Below, piece by piece: positions 9,280 to 18,908 of a DNA stretch of 64,000 bases; within the stretch, counting starts at the first letter, position 1, and the number at the start of each line of letters is the position of its first letter. The notes below the pieces were generated by a model that saw only the letters and a list, made by a program, of their open reading frames with translations, did no database searches and had not been told where the DNA came from. The translations under genes and the position numbers were made by a program. The stretch is from Pseudomonas putida (lineage in GTDB: Bacteria > Pseudomonadota > Gammaproteobacteria > Pseudomonadales > Pseudomonadaceae): the NCBI RefSeq assembly GCF_028682635.1, contig NZ_JANHLK010000023.1, positions 37,540-101,539 on the forward strand, written 5' to 3'.

Positions 9280-9699
9280 ATGACCAGCCTCGTTCGCGAA
9301 ATTCCCGCCGCCCCTTCGGCCATTGCCTTGATGCATTTCAGCAACCGCCTGACATTCGAAACCGATTGTTCCGATGTTTACGCCAGCCAACAGGCGGGGG
9401 AAGTCGATTTCATTCTGGTGGATGTGCGGGGGCCGTTGGCCTTTGATCGGGGGCATGTGCCGGGTGCGATCAACATTCCGGGGCGACTGCTCACCGCTGA
9501 AGGCTTGCGCGGTTACCCGAAAACCAGTCTGTTTGTGGTCTATTGCGCAGGTCCCCACTGTAATGGCGCGAACAAGGCGGCGGTGAAGCTGGCGGCGCTG
9601 GGTTACCCGGTGAAGGAAATGATTGGCGGTGTGACCGGGTGGCTGGATGAAGGGTTCGAGTTGAGTGCGGCGAATGCCGCTATTGGCTGCGCCTGCTGA
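9280..9699 (+). CDS. Rhodanese-like domain protein (sulfurtransferase)
   Basis: The 139-residue single-domain rhodanese has LVDVRGPLAFDRGHVPGAINIPG and the active-site loop YCAGPHCNGA with the nucleophilic Cys first. The ATG at 9280 is preferred over upstream codons because the protein family begins near here and the upstream stretch is promoter DNA. It is divergent from the FtrA-like gene. Likely role is sulfur transfer to cyanide or a thiol acceptor; the natural acceptor is unknown. The C-terminus ends with a CAC tail that may bind metal. Confidence 0.88.
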   Translation: MTSLVREIPAAPSAIALMHFSNRLTFETDCSDVYASQQAGEVDFILVDVRGPLAFDRGHVPGAINIPGRLLTAEGLRGYPKTSLFVVYCAGPHCNGANKAAVKLAALGYPVKEMIGGVTGWLDEGFELSAANAAIGCAC

Positions 9700-9768
9700 C
9701 CCCCCTGTAAACGCTGGCCTGTCGGGTCGGCGCATCGCAGCGTTGGCGGCGAAACGGCCACCATCGCA

Positions 9769-9858
9769 TCGCCAGCAAGCCGGCTCCTACAGATTCGCGT
9801 AATGCCACAGATTCAACATAAGCCCACAAATCCTGTAGGCGCCGGCTTGCTGGCGATG
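9769..9858. repeat. REPIN (GCCAGCAAGCCGGCTCCTACA family), outward pair
   Basis: Two inverted REP copies flank about 35 bases: GCATCGCCAGCAAGCCGGCTCCTACAG on the left and CTGTAGGCGCCGGCTTGCTGGCGATG on the right. Just before it, 9718-9768 carries the GTCGGGTCGGCGCATCGCAG element also found near 63925. The rest of the 361-base gap (9700-10060) shows no gene. Confidence 0.85.
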
Positions 9859-10060
9859 AGGCCCGAAAGACCAACGCAATGTTCAAGTCCGCCTTCGCCG
9901 GCATGTCTGCCGCTTGCCGGCCACTTTCTATAACTATTTGTCGCCTCGAAATAATTTACCCTGTGATAGCCGCTCTAGACTGCCGGCCACTTCGGTCCCC
10001 CCGGCCACAAGCCAACGACCGAAAGCTGCCAATAAAAGTCTCCGCACACAGGAGTTATAA

Positions 10061-10840
10061 ATGAAGAAGCTAGTGATGTTCGGTGCCCTGGCACTGTCGA
10101 TGTTGTCCCTGACCGCCTTGGCCGCGGATGCCAAGCCGATCCGCATCGGTATCGAAGCCGGTTACCCGCCATTCTCGATGAAAACCGCTGACGGCAAGCT
10201 CACCGGCTTCGACGTGGACATTGGCGACGCCCTGTGCGAGCAGATGCAGGTCAAGTGCACCTGGGTCGAGCAAGAGTTCGACGGCCTGATTCCGGCACTG
10301 AAGGTCAAGAAGATCGACGCCATCCTGTCGTCCATGACCATCACCGACGATCGCAAGAAGAACGTTGATTTCACCATCAAGTACTACCACACCCCGGCAC
10401 GTTTCGTGATGAAGGAAGGTTCCGACGTCAAGGACCCGTTGACCGAACTCAAGGGCAAGAAAGTCGGTGTACTGCGCGCCAGCACCCATGACCGTTTTGC
10501 CACCGAAGTGCTGCAACCGGCGGGGATTGTCCTGGTGCGCTACGGCTCCCAGCAGGAAGCCAATCTGGACATGGTGTCCGGTCGCGTTGACGCGCTGCTG
10601 GCCGACTCGGTCAACCTGGACGACGGTTTCCTCAAGACCGACGCCGGTAAGGGTTTCGCGTTCGTGGGGCCTGAATACAACGATCCGAAATACTTCGGCG
10701 GTGGTGCCGGGATTGCCGTGCGCAAGGGCGATACCGCCCTGGCCGAGCAATTCAACAAAGCCATTACCGAAATCCGCGCCAACGGCAAGTACAAGCAGGT
10801 GCAGGACAAGTACTTCAAGTTTGACGTCTACGGCGAGTAA
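10061..10840 (+). CDS. Periplasmic amino-acid ABC transporter binding protein (AotJ/ArgT-like)
   Basis: The 259-residue product begins with a signal peptide (cleavage near ALA-ADA, residue 21-22) and has the family 3 binding-protein pattern IRIGIEAGYPPFSM, GFDVDIGDALC, FDGLIPALKVKKIDAILSSMT and GIAVRKGD near the end. It resembles arginine/ornithine/lysine binding proteins. There are no permease or ATPase genes beside it, so it must use a transporter encoded elsewhere. A ribosome site (AGGAG) lies 7 bases upstream of the ATG. A strong terminator follows directly. Confidence 0.88.
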   Translation: MKKLVMFGALALSMLSLTALAADAKPIRIGIEAGYPPFSMKTADGKLTGFDVDIGDALCEQMQVKCTWVEQEFDGLIPALKVKKIDAILSSMTITDDRKKNVDFTIKYYHTPARFVMKEGSDVKDPLTELKGKKVGVLRASTHDRFATEVLQPAGIVLVRYGSQQEANLDMVSGRVDALLADSVNLDDGFLKTDAGKGFAFVGPEYNDPKYFGGGAGIAVRKGDTALAEQFNKAITEIRANGKYKQVQDKYFKFDVYGE

Positions 10841-10851
10841 TCGAGCCGTTC

Positions 10852-10889
10852 AAAAAAGTGGCCCCGTTGACGCGGTGGCCATTTTTTTT
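10852..10889 (+). terminator. Rho-independent terminator after the binding-protein gene
   Basis: Twelve-pair stem (AAAAAAGTGGCC with GGCCATTTTTTT, one G-T pair) ending in a run of eight T, starting 12 bases after the stop at 10840. Confidence 0.85.
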
Positions 10890-10923
10890 CGCTCATGATT
10901 TATCCTGCAATCACATTCCCCCC

Positions 10924-11011
10924 CTGTAGGAGCTGCCGCAGGCTGCGATCTTTTGATCTTGCTTTTAAAAAATCAAAATCAAAAGATCGCAGCCTGCGGC
11001 AGCTCCTACAG
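10924..11011. repeat. REPIN (GGAGCTGCCGCAGGCTGCGATC family)
   Basis: Near-perfect inverted repeat of about 38 bases per arm, beginning CTGTAGGAGCTGCCGCAGG and ending with its complement, around an A/T-rich centre (TTTTAAAAAATC). Same family as 20982-21066, 34235-34314 and 37968-38058. It lies between the terminator and the next start codon, so it may fall in the leader of the M14 gene. Confidence 0.92.
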
Positions 11012-11029
11012 AGAAATCGGAGTTCTGCC

Positions 11030-12142
11030 ATGCAACGCATCGACCATTTGCTGCCCTGGAGCCACCTGGGAACCGAGCGCACCCTCAGCGTATTCCGTTA
11101 TGGCGCGGGCACTCGCAAGGTCTACATCCAGGCCAGCCTGCACGCCGACGAGCTGCCGGGCATGCGCACCGCCTGGGAGCTCAAGCAGCGCCTGGCTGAA
11201 CTCGAAAGCCAGGGCCAATTGCAAGGCGTGATCGAACTGGTGCCAGTGGCCAACCCCATCGGTCTCGACCAGCACCTGCAGGGCAGCCACATGGGCCGCT
11301 TCGAACTGGGCAGCGGCAAGAACTTCAACCGCGCGTTCGTCGAACTGAGCGCTCCGGTCGCGCAGCGGGTGGGTGATCGTCTGGGCAGCGATGCCGAGGC
11401 CAACATCGCCCTGATTCGCCAGGCCATGGGCCAGGTGCTCGACGACCTGCCGGCCCCGGCGTCGCAGCTGGAAGCGATGCATCGCCTGTTGCTGCGTCAC
11501 GCCTGCGACGCCGACATCACCCTCGACCTGCATTGCGACTTCGACGCGGCGATTCACCTCTACGCCTTGCCGCAGCACTGGCCGCAGTGGCAATCGCTGG
11601 CGGCGCGCTTGAAAGCCGGGGTGGCGTTGCTGTGCGAAGATTCCGGTGGCAGTTCCTTTGACGAGTCCTGCTCTTCGCCATGGTTACGCCTTGCCCGGGC
11701 TTTCCCCGAAGCCGCCATTCCACCGGCCAACCTGGCGACCACACTTGAGCTTGGCAGCATGGGCGACACCCGGGTCGATCAGGCCCGGGCCAATTGCGAG
11801 GCGATCCTGGGCTTTCTCGCCGAACAGGGTTTCATCAAGGGCACCTGGCCGGCGGCACCGAGTGAGTGCTGCGAGGGCATGCCGTTCGAAGGCACCCAAT
11901 ACCTGTTCGCACCGCATCACGGCGTTATCAGCTTCCTTCGCGATGCCGGTGAATGGGTGGAGCAGGGCGATGCGCTGTTCGAAGTGGTCGACCCGTTGAA
12001 CGACAAGCTCACCACCGTACGCGCGGGCACCAGTGGCGTGCTGTTCGCGCTTGATCGCGGGCGCTACACGCAACCGGGCACCTGGCAGGCGAAGGTGGCC
12101 GGGCGCGAGCCGATTCGGGTTGGGAAGTTGATTAACGATTGA
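11030..12142 (+). CDS. M14-family succinylglutamate desuccinylase/aspartoacylase-like protein
   Basis: The 370-residue product has the zinc ligands of the AstE/ASPA branch of the M14 family: HADELPG near residue 39 and the LDLHC motif near 165, then a C-terminal barrel-like domain (VISFLRDAGEWVEQGDALFEVVDP). The ATG at 11030 follows the REPIN and an AAATCGGAG ribosome site; the longer frame upstream runs through repeat DNA. Members remove acyl groups from amino acids. Its neighbour is an arginine/lysine-type binding protein, so an acylated amino acid is a plausible substrate, but that is inference. Confidence 0.82.
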   Translation: MQRIDHLLPWSHLGTERTLSVFRYGAGTRKVYIQASLHADELPGMRTAWELKQRLAELESQGQLQGVIELVPVANPIGLDQHLQGSHMGRFELGSGKNFNRAFVELSAPVAQRVGDRLGSDAEANIALIRQAMGQVLDDLPAPASQLEAMHRLLLRHACDADITLDLHCDFDAAIHLYALPQHWPQWQSLAARLKAGVALLCEDSGGSSFDESCSSPWLRLARAFPEAAIPPANLATTLELGSMGDTRVDQARANCEAILGFLAEQGFIKGTWPAAPSECCEGMPFEGTQYLFAPHHGVISFLRDAGEWVEQGDALFEVVDPLNDKLTTVRAGTSGVLFALDRGRYTQPGTWQAKVAGREPIRVGKLIND

Positions 12143-12154
12143 GGAGGGGGAGGG

Positions 12155-12772
12155 TCATTGCACCCCCCGTGATCGGTGGATGCCTAATGTGATGAGGTAG
12201 CGCTCCTCTGTGGGGCGCTTGTCGTACTTGAAGCGATTGACCACCAGCATCAGTTGGTACTTGTCACCTGCTCGCCAGTAAGCCGTCCCGCCTTTTTTTG
12301 CATCGCGCAATTGGGCCCGCCATTGCGGGGTGTCGGCGAACGAAGGGAAGTCATTGACCCGGATGGGTACCCAGCCAGCGTTGCGCCATTGCTCCTGCAG
12401 ATCCAGTACGACCTTGAGGGTGTCGTCGAGCAATAGTGGTTCGATTTGTGGGGACATGCGGACACCGTCGATCCGTTCATTACGTCCAAAACCCACTGTG
12501 AAGAAGCGGGCCAGTGGAGTCACAAAACCATACTCAGGATCTGCAAAACGCAGTCGGGCATCAGACTTGGGAACATTGAACCAGGAGTGCCCTGGTATCA
12601 CGGGATCGATTCTTGCGCTGGAGCGCTGGCGCATGGCTTCGTACGGCTCGCCAATTACCAGCGAAATTTCCGGTTCATCCGATAGCGCCTCAATCGCTGT
12701 CCACGTAAGGAAGGCAGCGACCGCCAGTGCCAACACGCCGCGTCGCCGCCCGATGCGATGCATCAGCCTCAT
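12155..12772 (-). CDS. Membrane-anchored protein of unknown function, possible immunity protein
   Basis: The 205-residue product has a basic N-terminus and one membrane segment (about residues 13-30), then a periplasmic domain with no family I recognise. It overlaps the preceding fragment by the four bases ATGA, so the two were translated together. A small membrane-anchored periplasmic protein coupled to the tail of a larger gene is the layout of type VI effector-immunity pairs. That role is inferred from arrangement only. Confidence 0.55.
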   Translation of the reverse strand: MRLMHRIGRRRGVLALAVAAFLTWTAIEALSDEPEISLVIGEPYEAMRQRSSARIDPVIPGHSWFNVPKSDARLRFADPEYGFVTPLARFFTVGFGRNERIDGVRMSPQIEPLLLDDTLKVVLDLQEQWRNAGWVPIRVNDFPSFADTPQWRAQLRDAKKGGTAYWRAGDKYQLMLVVNRFKYDKRPTEERYLITLGIHRSRGVQ

Positions 12773-13119
12773 CGCACGCCTCCACCCCAGGCGATATCCC
12801 GAATGGATCGCTCAATCTGCTCGCGCGGGTCGCCCTGCAGCAGATTATCAAACTGCTGCGCCGCCCTGAGCACGAAGGGCATGCGTTGGTTGATATCGGC
12901 CAGGTTGGCAACGGGGTTGTTGCCAAAACCAATAGTGCGTCCGTCATCGACGGAGCCATCGAACTGACCATCATGGTCAATTCCGAATTTTAGTGTTTCC
13001 TCTCCGATCGGCCACAGCACCGGATGCTGACCACTCCCATAAATATTCTTTCTTGAAGCCAGGCAATCCTTCAGCGCCTCCAACCCCCGTTCCCTGTAGA
13101 ACACATGCAGCGGATACAC
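12769..13119 (-). pseudogene. Apparent C-terminal remnant of a larger protein (possible effector)
   Basis: Only a GTG at 13119 could start this 116-residue frame, and no ribosome site is seen. The same frame stays open upstream to about 13254 and gives plausible protein text there (for example LTPSHRTLSAAFCHADVYPLHVFY), then meets a stop where the opposite-strand esterase region begins. This looks like a 5'-truncated gene. The surviving part contains YGSGQHPVLWPIGEETLKFG and ends in WGGGVR. I do not recognise the family; a toxin or lipase effector tail is a guess from the coupled membrane protein downstream. Confidence 0.4.
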
Positions 13120-13288
13120 ATCCGCATGGCAAAATGCCGCGCTCAGGGTTCTATGCGAGGGCGTCAGGCGTAAATAAGACCTTTCCTTGTCTGCTGTAGG
13201 CTGATTCCGTAATCGGGCCGGTGGTGGGAGTCGCTGGGACGAAGGTGTTAGGCTCTATCCGAATCCTGCGCACGGTGAAGGAAGGTTT

Positions 13289-14005
13289 ATGCTGAAGTTT
13301 CTCGCTCTGTTCACGTTGCTGGCATCCGCCACTGTCCACGCTCAATCCCCCCTGCAAACCGATCTGCCGCTCAAGTACCTGGAGCAGGCCAACGCCGATT
13401 CCCGCGAGCAGCCGCTGGTGATTTTTCTCCACGGCTACGGCAGTAACGAGCAGGATCTGTTCGGCATCAAGGATGAGTTACCCAGCGCGTACAACTACCT
13501 GTCTGTGCGGGCGCCGATGGTGATGCAAGAGGGGAGTTACCAGTGGTTTCGCAAAAAAGGCGAGGGTGCCTACAACGGCGAAACCGATGACCTGAAGTCC
13601 AGCGGCCAGTTGTTGCTGGATTTCGTCGTACAGGCGACGAAGAAATATCACACACAACCGGAGAAGGTGTTCCTGGTGGGTTTCAGCCAGGGGGCGATCA
13701 TGTCCTACGAAGTCGCCCTGCGCCATCCCGAGGCGGTGGGCGGGATAGCCGCGTTGAGCGGGCGGATTCTGCCGGTGCTCAAGTCTGAGTTGAAACCGGA
13801 TGAAAAACGCCAGTCGCTGGCGATTTTCATCGGCCATGGCACGGCGGACCAGCGTCTTCCCTTCAGCGATGGCACCGAGGCCAACAGCCTGTTGCAGAGC
13901 GTGTCACTGGAACCCGAGTTCCACGCTTACCAGGGTGTCGGCCACAGCATCAGTGCCGAAGAATTGCAGGATTTGAGCGCCTGGTTGCAGCGTCGTAACC
14001 CCTGA
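13289..14005 (+). CDS. Secreted alpha/beta hydrolase, phospholipase/carboxylesterase family
   Basis: The 238-residue product has a signal peptide (about 18 residues, ending VHA) and the carboxylesterase family catalytic set: oxyanion motif FLHGYGSNEQDL, nucleophile GFSQG, Asp in GHGTADQRLP and His in GVGHSIS. It should hydrolyse short-chain or lysophospholipid esters in the periplasm. ATG at 13289 follows a GAAGG ribosome site. It is convergent with the next gene, with only three bases between stops. Confidence 0.87.
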   Translation: MLKFLALFTLLASATVHAQSPLQTDLPLKYLEQANADSREQPLVIFLHGYGSNEQDLFGIKDELPSAYNYLSVRAPMVMQEGSYQWFRKKGEGAYNGETDDLKSSGQLLLDFVVQATKKYHTQPEKVFLVGFSQGAIMSYEVALRHPEAVGGIAALSGRILPVLKSELKPDEKRQSLAIFIGHGTADQRLPFSDGTEANSLLQSVSLEPEFHAYQGVGHSISAEELQDLSAWLQRRNP

Positions 14006-14008
14006 GGC

Positions 14009-14581
14009 TCATTTGCCGCTGACTATCTGCTTGATCAGGGTTTCGTGGGCAGCCATGTCGCCGGGGCGGGAAATGACCTGAATCACCGTCATGTGGTTGC
14101 CCGAAGCCGCCATCAACGTGGTGTTGAGGGTCATGCCACCGCCCTGGGTGGCGGTGCTGTCGACCTGGCGCACGCCCAGGCCTGTTTTCTTCAGGGTCAG
14201 GCTTTTTTCGCTGAGCTTGTTGTAGTCCGCCAGGGCCTTGTGTTGCGCCGCGTCGAAGTCGGCCGCCGTGCCGTCGAGGAACTCGCCGTCGTTGTCCTTG
14301 ACCTTGACCCCTTCGGGCAGGTTGTTCTGCGCGGCGATCACCACGGTCTTGGTGGTTTCGTTGGAATACATGGTGCCGCTCGCACCGGTGGGGCTGGCGG
14401 GCAACGGGTTGGCCACGAAACCCTTGGGCAGGGTGAAGGTGAACTTGCCGTCGAGCATCGAGACTTTCTGGCCCTGCACCGTCTCCTTTGCAGGGGCCTT
14501 GGCCGCCTGCACATTCAAAGCCCCCAGGCTGGCAGCCGCCGCCAGCAACAGGACAACGGCTTTTTTACTCAACAGTGACAT
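14009..14581 (-). CDS. Periplasmic DcrB/PsbP-like (DUF1795-type) protein
   Basis: The 190-residue product has a signal peptide (ending near VQA-AKA, residue 26) and a DcrB-like fold pattern (DGKFTFTLPKGFVANP, later LNTTLMAASGNHMTVIQVISR). The ATG at 14581 is used; a TTG one codon earlier is less likely. Function in this family is not established. It lies next to, but not in an operon with, the toxin-antitoxin pair. Confidence 0.65.
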   Translation of the reverse strand: MSLLSKKAVVLLLAAAASLGALNVQAAKAPAKETVQGQKVSMLDGKFTFTLPKGFVANPLPASPTGASGTMYSNETTKTVVIAAQNNLPEGVKVKDNDGEFLDGTAADFDAAQHKALADYNKLSEKSLTLKKTGLGVRQVDSTATQGGGMTLNTTLMAASGNHMTVIQVISRPGDMAAHETLIKQIVSGK

Positions 14582-14681
14582 CAAAATCTCCAGGGATGGT
14601 CGCGCGGTGGGGCGTGATCATCCCATGGGGGCTGCGAGATGTTCCAGCATGGGCTAACGGACGGTCGTTGATGCTTCGGAA

Positions 14682-14950
14682 TCAGGGGTATTCCTGCCGG
14701 GCATGTAACACACTCAGGATCTGGATTTGATCCGTCACTTGATAGACCACCAGGTAATTGGGATGCACAACAATTTCTCGTGTACCGGGAAGTCGGCCAC
14801 ATCGATAGAGGTAGGGATATTCAGGGAGGGCTGATGTAACCGTTTCTATAGCCTGATGGAGCTCCAGAGCCGCTACGAGGTTATGGTCGCCAAGATAATT
14901 CAGGATTTTCGATAGATCGGACCGTCCTCCGGATGCCACTCAACCCGCAT
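14682..14950 (-). pseudogene. RelE/ParE-family toxin, inactivated by a one-base deletion
   Basis: From the ATG at 14950 the frame reads MRVEWHPEDGP and then stops after 16 codons, while the frame one base off continues as RSDLSKILNYLGDHN and on to HARQEYP. Restoring one base in the GAGGACGG tract at about 14928-14930 gives MRVEWHPE-A-RSDLSKIL, the normal ParE start. The remaining 80 residues keep the family pattern (LPGTREIVVHPNYLVVYQV). A downstream GTG at 14939 could still make an N-terminally altered protein, but it would lack the first strand. The ORF overlaps the antitoxin stop. Confidence 0.75.
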
Positions 14951-15116
14951 CGCGCTGGTTGCGCTTTGACTGCAGGAGGGCGCGCATTTCGGCCATCACT
15001 TGATCATGCGGGATGTTTGGGCGCGGATCATCCAGGGCTGCCTGTACCTTGGCTCGGAACCAGCGGTTGTCTGGATGAAGTACATCCCTTCCAATGGCGC
15101 CGGGTGTTGACTTCAT
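14940..15116 (-). CDS. Antitoxin of a RelE/ParE-type toxin-antitoxin pair
   Basis: The 58-residue product starting at the ATG 15116 is a stability-determinant type antitoxin with DNRWFRAKVQAALDDPRPNIPHD followed by a basic helix (ALLQSKRNQR). It precedes and overlaps the toxin start by 11 bases, the normal order for such pairs. The antitoxin appears intact while the toxin frame is broken. Longer frames upstream of 15116 run into the neighbouring membrane gene and are not used. Confidence 0.75.
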   Translation of the reverse strand: MKSTPGAIGRDVLHPDNRWFRAKVQAALDDPRPNIPHDQVMAEMRALLQSKRNQRDAG

Positions 15117-15189
15117 CGATAAATCGTAACAACTTGACGTCTGACGGCCAACCGGAAAAACATGTAGGAAATAGGCTCGATTTCTTGCG

Positions 15190-15972
15190 CTACTCGTTCG
15201 AAATAGTTGAACGTGTTGCCTGGGGCGCGGGTTTTGCCAGCAACCGCCGGGTGACGCCGAGCATGGCCACCGAGACGGCGACGCCAACGCCGAAGCCCAT
15301 CAGGCCCAGGCTGGGCACGGTCAGGGTCACGACCAGGCAAAAGGCCGAAAATGAATACATCCCGGTGGCCGTCGCCCGCAGCAACGCCGCGGTAAACGCC
15401 GGGCCCCGGGTTTGCTGGGAGAACACCGCCATCACGCTACCAAGCACCGGGAACACGGCGAGCAGGCCGCTCCAGCGATCGCCGACGGTGCTGGCGAGCC
15501 AAGTGACGGCGAGGGTCAGCAAGGCGCCGGCGACCATACGCAGCAGCAGTTTGTCGGACTTTGGCGCCGGGCCGGAAACGATCGGCTGCACAGCCGGGAA
15601 CAGGTACGGCGCGGCCAGCAGTGCGATGGCGGCGGCGATCACCGAGATCGGCAGCGACGGCGGGAGCAAGGACAGGATCACGGCGAGCAGGGCCCAGACC
15701 AGCAACGAGATCGTCAGTGCCAGTGGCCATTTTGCCCGTTGCGCGACCTGGGCATAGGTCACGCAGAAGGCAATCATGGCGAACATCGCCGACAGCGCGG
15801 CCATGGCCGATTGGGCGGCGAATGCCTGGCCCTGTTCGATGGCGAGGAAAAACAGAATCGGCCCGACCACCACCGGCAACCCCGACAACCATCCCGCCAC
15901 GCTTGGCCCCCAGCGTTTGCCGGCCAGGGAAATCAGCAGCAGAAAGCCTGGAATCACCAGCAGTTTAAGCAT
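15190..15972 (-). CDS. Inner-membrane protein of unknown function, about nine TM segments
   Basis: The 260-residue product is almost entirely hydrophobic helices, such as LKLLVIPGFLLLISLAG and ISVIAAAIALLAAPYLFP, with short polar loops. Conserved-looking polar spots are GKRWGP and VGDRWSGLLAVFPV, which resemble each other and suggest an internal repeat of two halves (WGPSVAGWLSGLPVVVGP and WSGLLAVFPVLGS). I do not recognise a named family. ATG at 15972 is used; a GTG at 15984 is also possible. It is upstream of, and not coupled with, the antitoxin. Confidence 0.65.
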   Translation of the reverse strand: MLKLLVIPGFLLLISLAGKRWGPSVAGWLSGLPVVVGPILFFLAIEQGQAFAAQSAMAALSAMFAMIAFCVTYAQVAQRAKWPLALTISLLVWALLAVILSLLPPSLPISVIAAAIALLAAPYLFPAVQPIVSGPAPKSDKLLLRMVAGALLTLAVTWLASTVGDRWSGLLAVFPVLGSVMAVFSQQTRGPAFTAALLRATATGMYSFSAFCLVVTLTVPSLGLMGFGVGVAVSVAMLGVTRRLLAKPAPQATRSTISNE

Positions 15973-16108
15973 CAACACGCGCACTTCTCCGTCCTGTGAG
16001 TGGCAGCAACGGTAGCATTTTGCGGGATGATTTGCTCTATAGATGGGCGGGTTTTGTATACAAAACCCGGCATTCGATGCGAGGCGCCAATGAGGGCGAC
16101 ATATACCT

Positions 16109-16210
16109 TGTAGGAGCGAGCTTGCTCGCGAAGGTCGTCAACGATTACGTGGAAGTTCTGACACCCCGCAGCGTTTTCAGATTTTTTCGCGAGCAAGCTC
16201 GCTCCTACAG
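16109..16210. repeat. REPIN (GGAGCGAGCTTGCTCGCG family)
   Basis: Inverted pair: TGTAGGAGCGAGCTTGCTCG at the left and CGAGCAAGCTCGCTCCTACA at the right, about 55 bases apart. This is a different REP family from the array at 1982. The rest of the 15985-16314 gap holds only the terminator listed next. Confidence 0.92.
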
Positions 16211-16215
16211 GGACC

Positions 16216-16257
16216 AAAAAAAAGAACCCGGTACGACGTGAGTCGTACCGGGTGTTT
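16216..16257 (-). terminator. Rho-independent terminator of the thiolase/CoA-transferase operon
   Basis: Perfect 11-base stem (CCCGGTACGAC with GTCGTACCGGG, 16227-16252) with a four-base loop. Read on the minus strand it is followed by TTCTTTTTTTT. It lies about 60 bases past the stop at 16315. Confidence 0.9.
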
Positions 16258-16314
16258 TGCCAGGCGGTCGTGGATCTTCGTGGGTCCCCGCGCCGTCTGT
16301 TAAACGCTGTTGGC

Positions 16315-17496
<1,182 letters not shown>

Positions 17497-17507
17497 GGAA
17501 TGATTCC

Positions 17508-18173
17508 TCACTGGTCGGCGAACTGCATTTCTGGAACGTGGTCCGGCACGATCAGTTTACCAGCGGTTTTGGCGACGATTTCCTCGACGCTGACACCCGG
17601 TGCACGCTCTTTCAAAATGAACGCACCGTTTTCGATTTCCAGGTAAGCCAGGTCGGTCAGTACGCGCTTGATGCAACCGGCACCGGTCAGCGGCAGGCTG
17701 CAGTGGTCCAGCAGCTTGGACTCACCGTCCTTGGAGGCGTGGGTCATGATGACGATGATGTTGTCTGCGCCAGCCACCAGGTCCATGGCGCCGCCCATGC
17801 CCTTGACCAGTTTGCCGGGGATCATCCACGAGGCGATGTTGCCTTGCACGTCGACTTCAAAGGCGCCCAGCACGGTGAGGTCGACATGGCCACCGCGGAT
17901 CATCGCGAAGGACTCGGCCGAGGAAAAGATCGACGCGCCGGTACGAGCGGTCACGGTCTGTTTGCCGGCGTTGATCATGTCGGCATCGATGGTTTCTTCG
18001 GTCGGGAACGGACCCATGCCCAGCAGGCCGTTTTCCGACTGCAGCATGACTTCCATGCCTTCGGGAATGTAGTTGGCGACCAGGGTCGGAATGCCGATGC
18101 CCAGGTTCACGTAGAAGCCGTCCTGCATTTCGCGGGCGACGCGTTGAGCCATTTGTTCGCGGGAAAGTGCCAT
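17508..18173 (-). CDS. dhcB: 3-oxoacid CoA-transferase subunit B (DhcB/AtoA type)
   Basis: The 221-residue beta subunit has the VNLGIGIPTLVANYIP start and the catalytic Glu in LQSENGLLGMG (about residue 46). It forms a heteromer with the upstream subunit A and moves CoA between acyl-CoA and a 3-oxoacid. The order LysR, A, B, thiolase is that of the P. aeruginosa dhcR-dhcA-dhcB-atoB region, where the substrate is 3-dehydrocarnitine. Acetoacetate is the other candidate. Confidence 0.88.
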   Translation of the reverse strand: MALSREQMAQRVAREMQDGFYVNLGIGIPTLVANYIPEGMEVMLQSENGLLGMGPFPTEETIDADMINAGKQTVTARTGASIFSSAESFAMIRGGHVDLTVLGAFEVDVQGNIASWMIPGKLVKGMGGAMDLVAGADNIIVIMTHASKDGESKLLDHCSLPLTGAGCIKRVLTDLAYLEIENGAFILKERAPGVSVEEIVAKTAGKLIVPDHVPEMQFADQ

Positions 18174-18209
18174 TGTTGTTATTCCTTCATTCGGTCCGGG
18201 GGCAGGGGA

Positions 18210-18908
18210 TCACTTGCGTACGGTGCGCTGTTCGATGCGCTTCTCGAACGTGCCGCAGATGATCCGGTCGACGTAGATGCCAGGGGTGTGGATCTGCGCC
18301 GGGTCCAGCTCGCCGGGTTCGACGATTTCTTCGACTTCGACCACGGTGATCTTGCCGGCGGTGGCGGCCAGCGGGTTGAAGTTCTGGGCGGTGTGGCGAT
18401 AGATCACGTTACCGAAATGGTCGGCTTTCCAGCCTTTGACGATGGCGAAGTCGCCGGTGATGGATTCTTCCATCAGGTACTTGCGGCCATGGAATTCGCG
18501 CACTTCCTTGCCATCGGCAACCGGGGTGCCAACGCCGGTGGCGGTGAAGAAGGCCGGGATGCCGGCGCCGCCTGCGCGCATTTTTTCGGCGAGGGTGCCT
18601 TGCGGAGTCAGCACGACTTCGATTTCGCCCTTGAGCAGTTGCTCTTCGAACAGCTTGTTTTCGCCGACGTAGGAGGCCACCACTTTGCTGATCTGGCGGT
18701 CGGTCAGCAGAACGCCGAGGCCGAAACCGTCGACGCCGCAGTTGTTGGAAACCACGGTGAGGTCGCGGGTGCCCTTGCGCTTGATCTCGTTGATCAGGTT
18801 TTCCGGGATACCGCACAGGCCGAAGCCGCCAGCGATCACGGTCATGCCGTCTTCAAGACCGGCCAGGGCTTCCTCGTAGGAACTCACGCGCTTGTCGAAA
18901 CCTGCCAT
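18210..18908 (-). CDS. dhcA: 3-oxoacid CoA-transferase subunit A (DhcA/AtoD type)
   Basis: The 232-residue alpha subunit has VIAGGFGLCGIPENLI near residue 25, the SNNCGVDGFGLG stretch and GIPAFFTATGVGT. ATG at 18908 follows an AGAGGTGCAT ribosome region; the longer frame to 19022 crosses the promoter. It is the first gene of the operon and is separated by 36 bases from subunit B. The gene symbol rests on synteny with the dehydrocarnitine locus, so substrate is inferred. Confidence 0.86.
   Translation of the reverse strand: MAGFDKRVSSYEEALAGLEDGMTVIAGGFGLCGIPENLINEIKRKGTRDLTVVSNNCGVDGFGLGVLLTDRQISKVVASYVGENKLFEEQLLKGEIEVVLTPQGTLAEKMRAGGAGIPAFFTATGVGTPVADGKEVREFHGRKYLMEESITGDFAIVKGWKADHFGNVIYRHTAQNFNPLAATAGKITVVEVEEIVEPGELDPAQIHTPGIYVDRIICGTFEKRIEQRTVRK

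Noticed and set aside
16058..16068. GTATAC-containing palindrome resembling the 22-28 kb motif
   Set aside because: It lacks the 10-base direct repeat and GATACA at the right distance.
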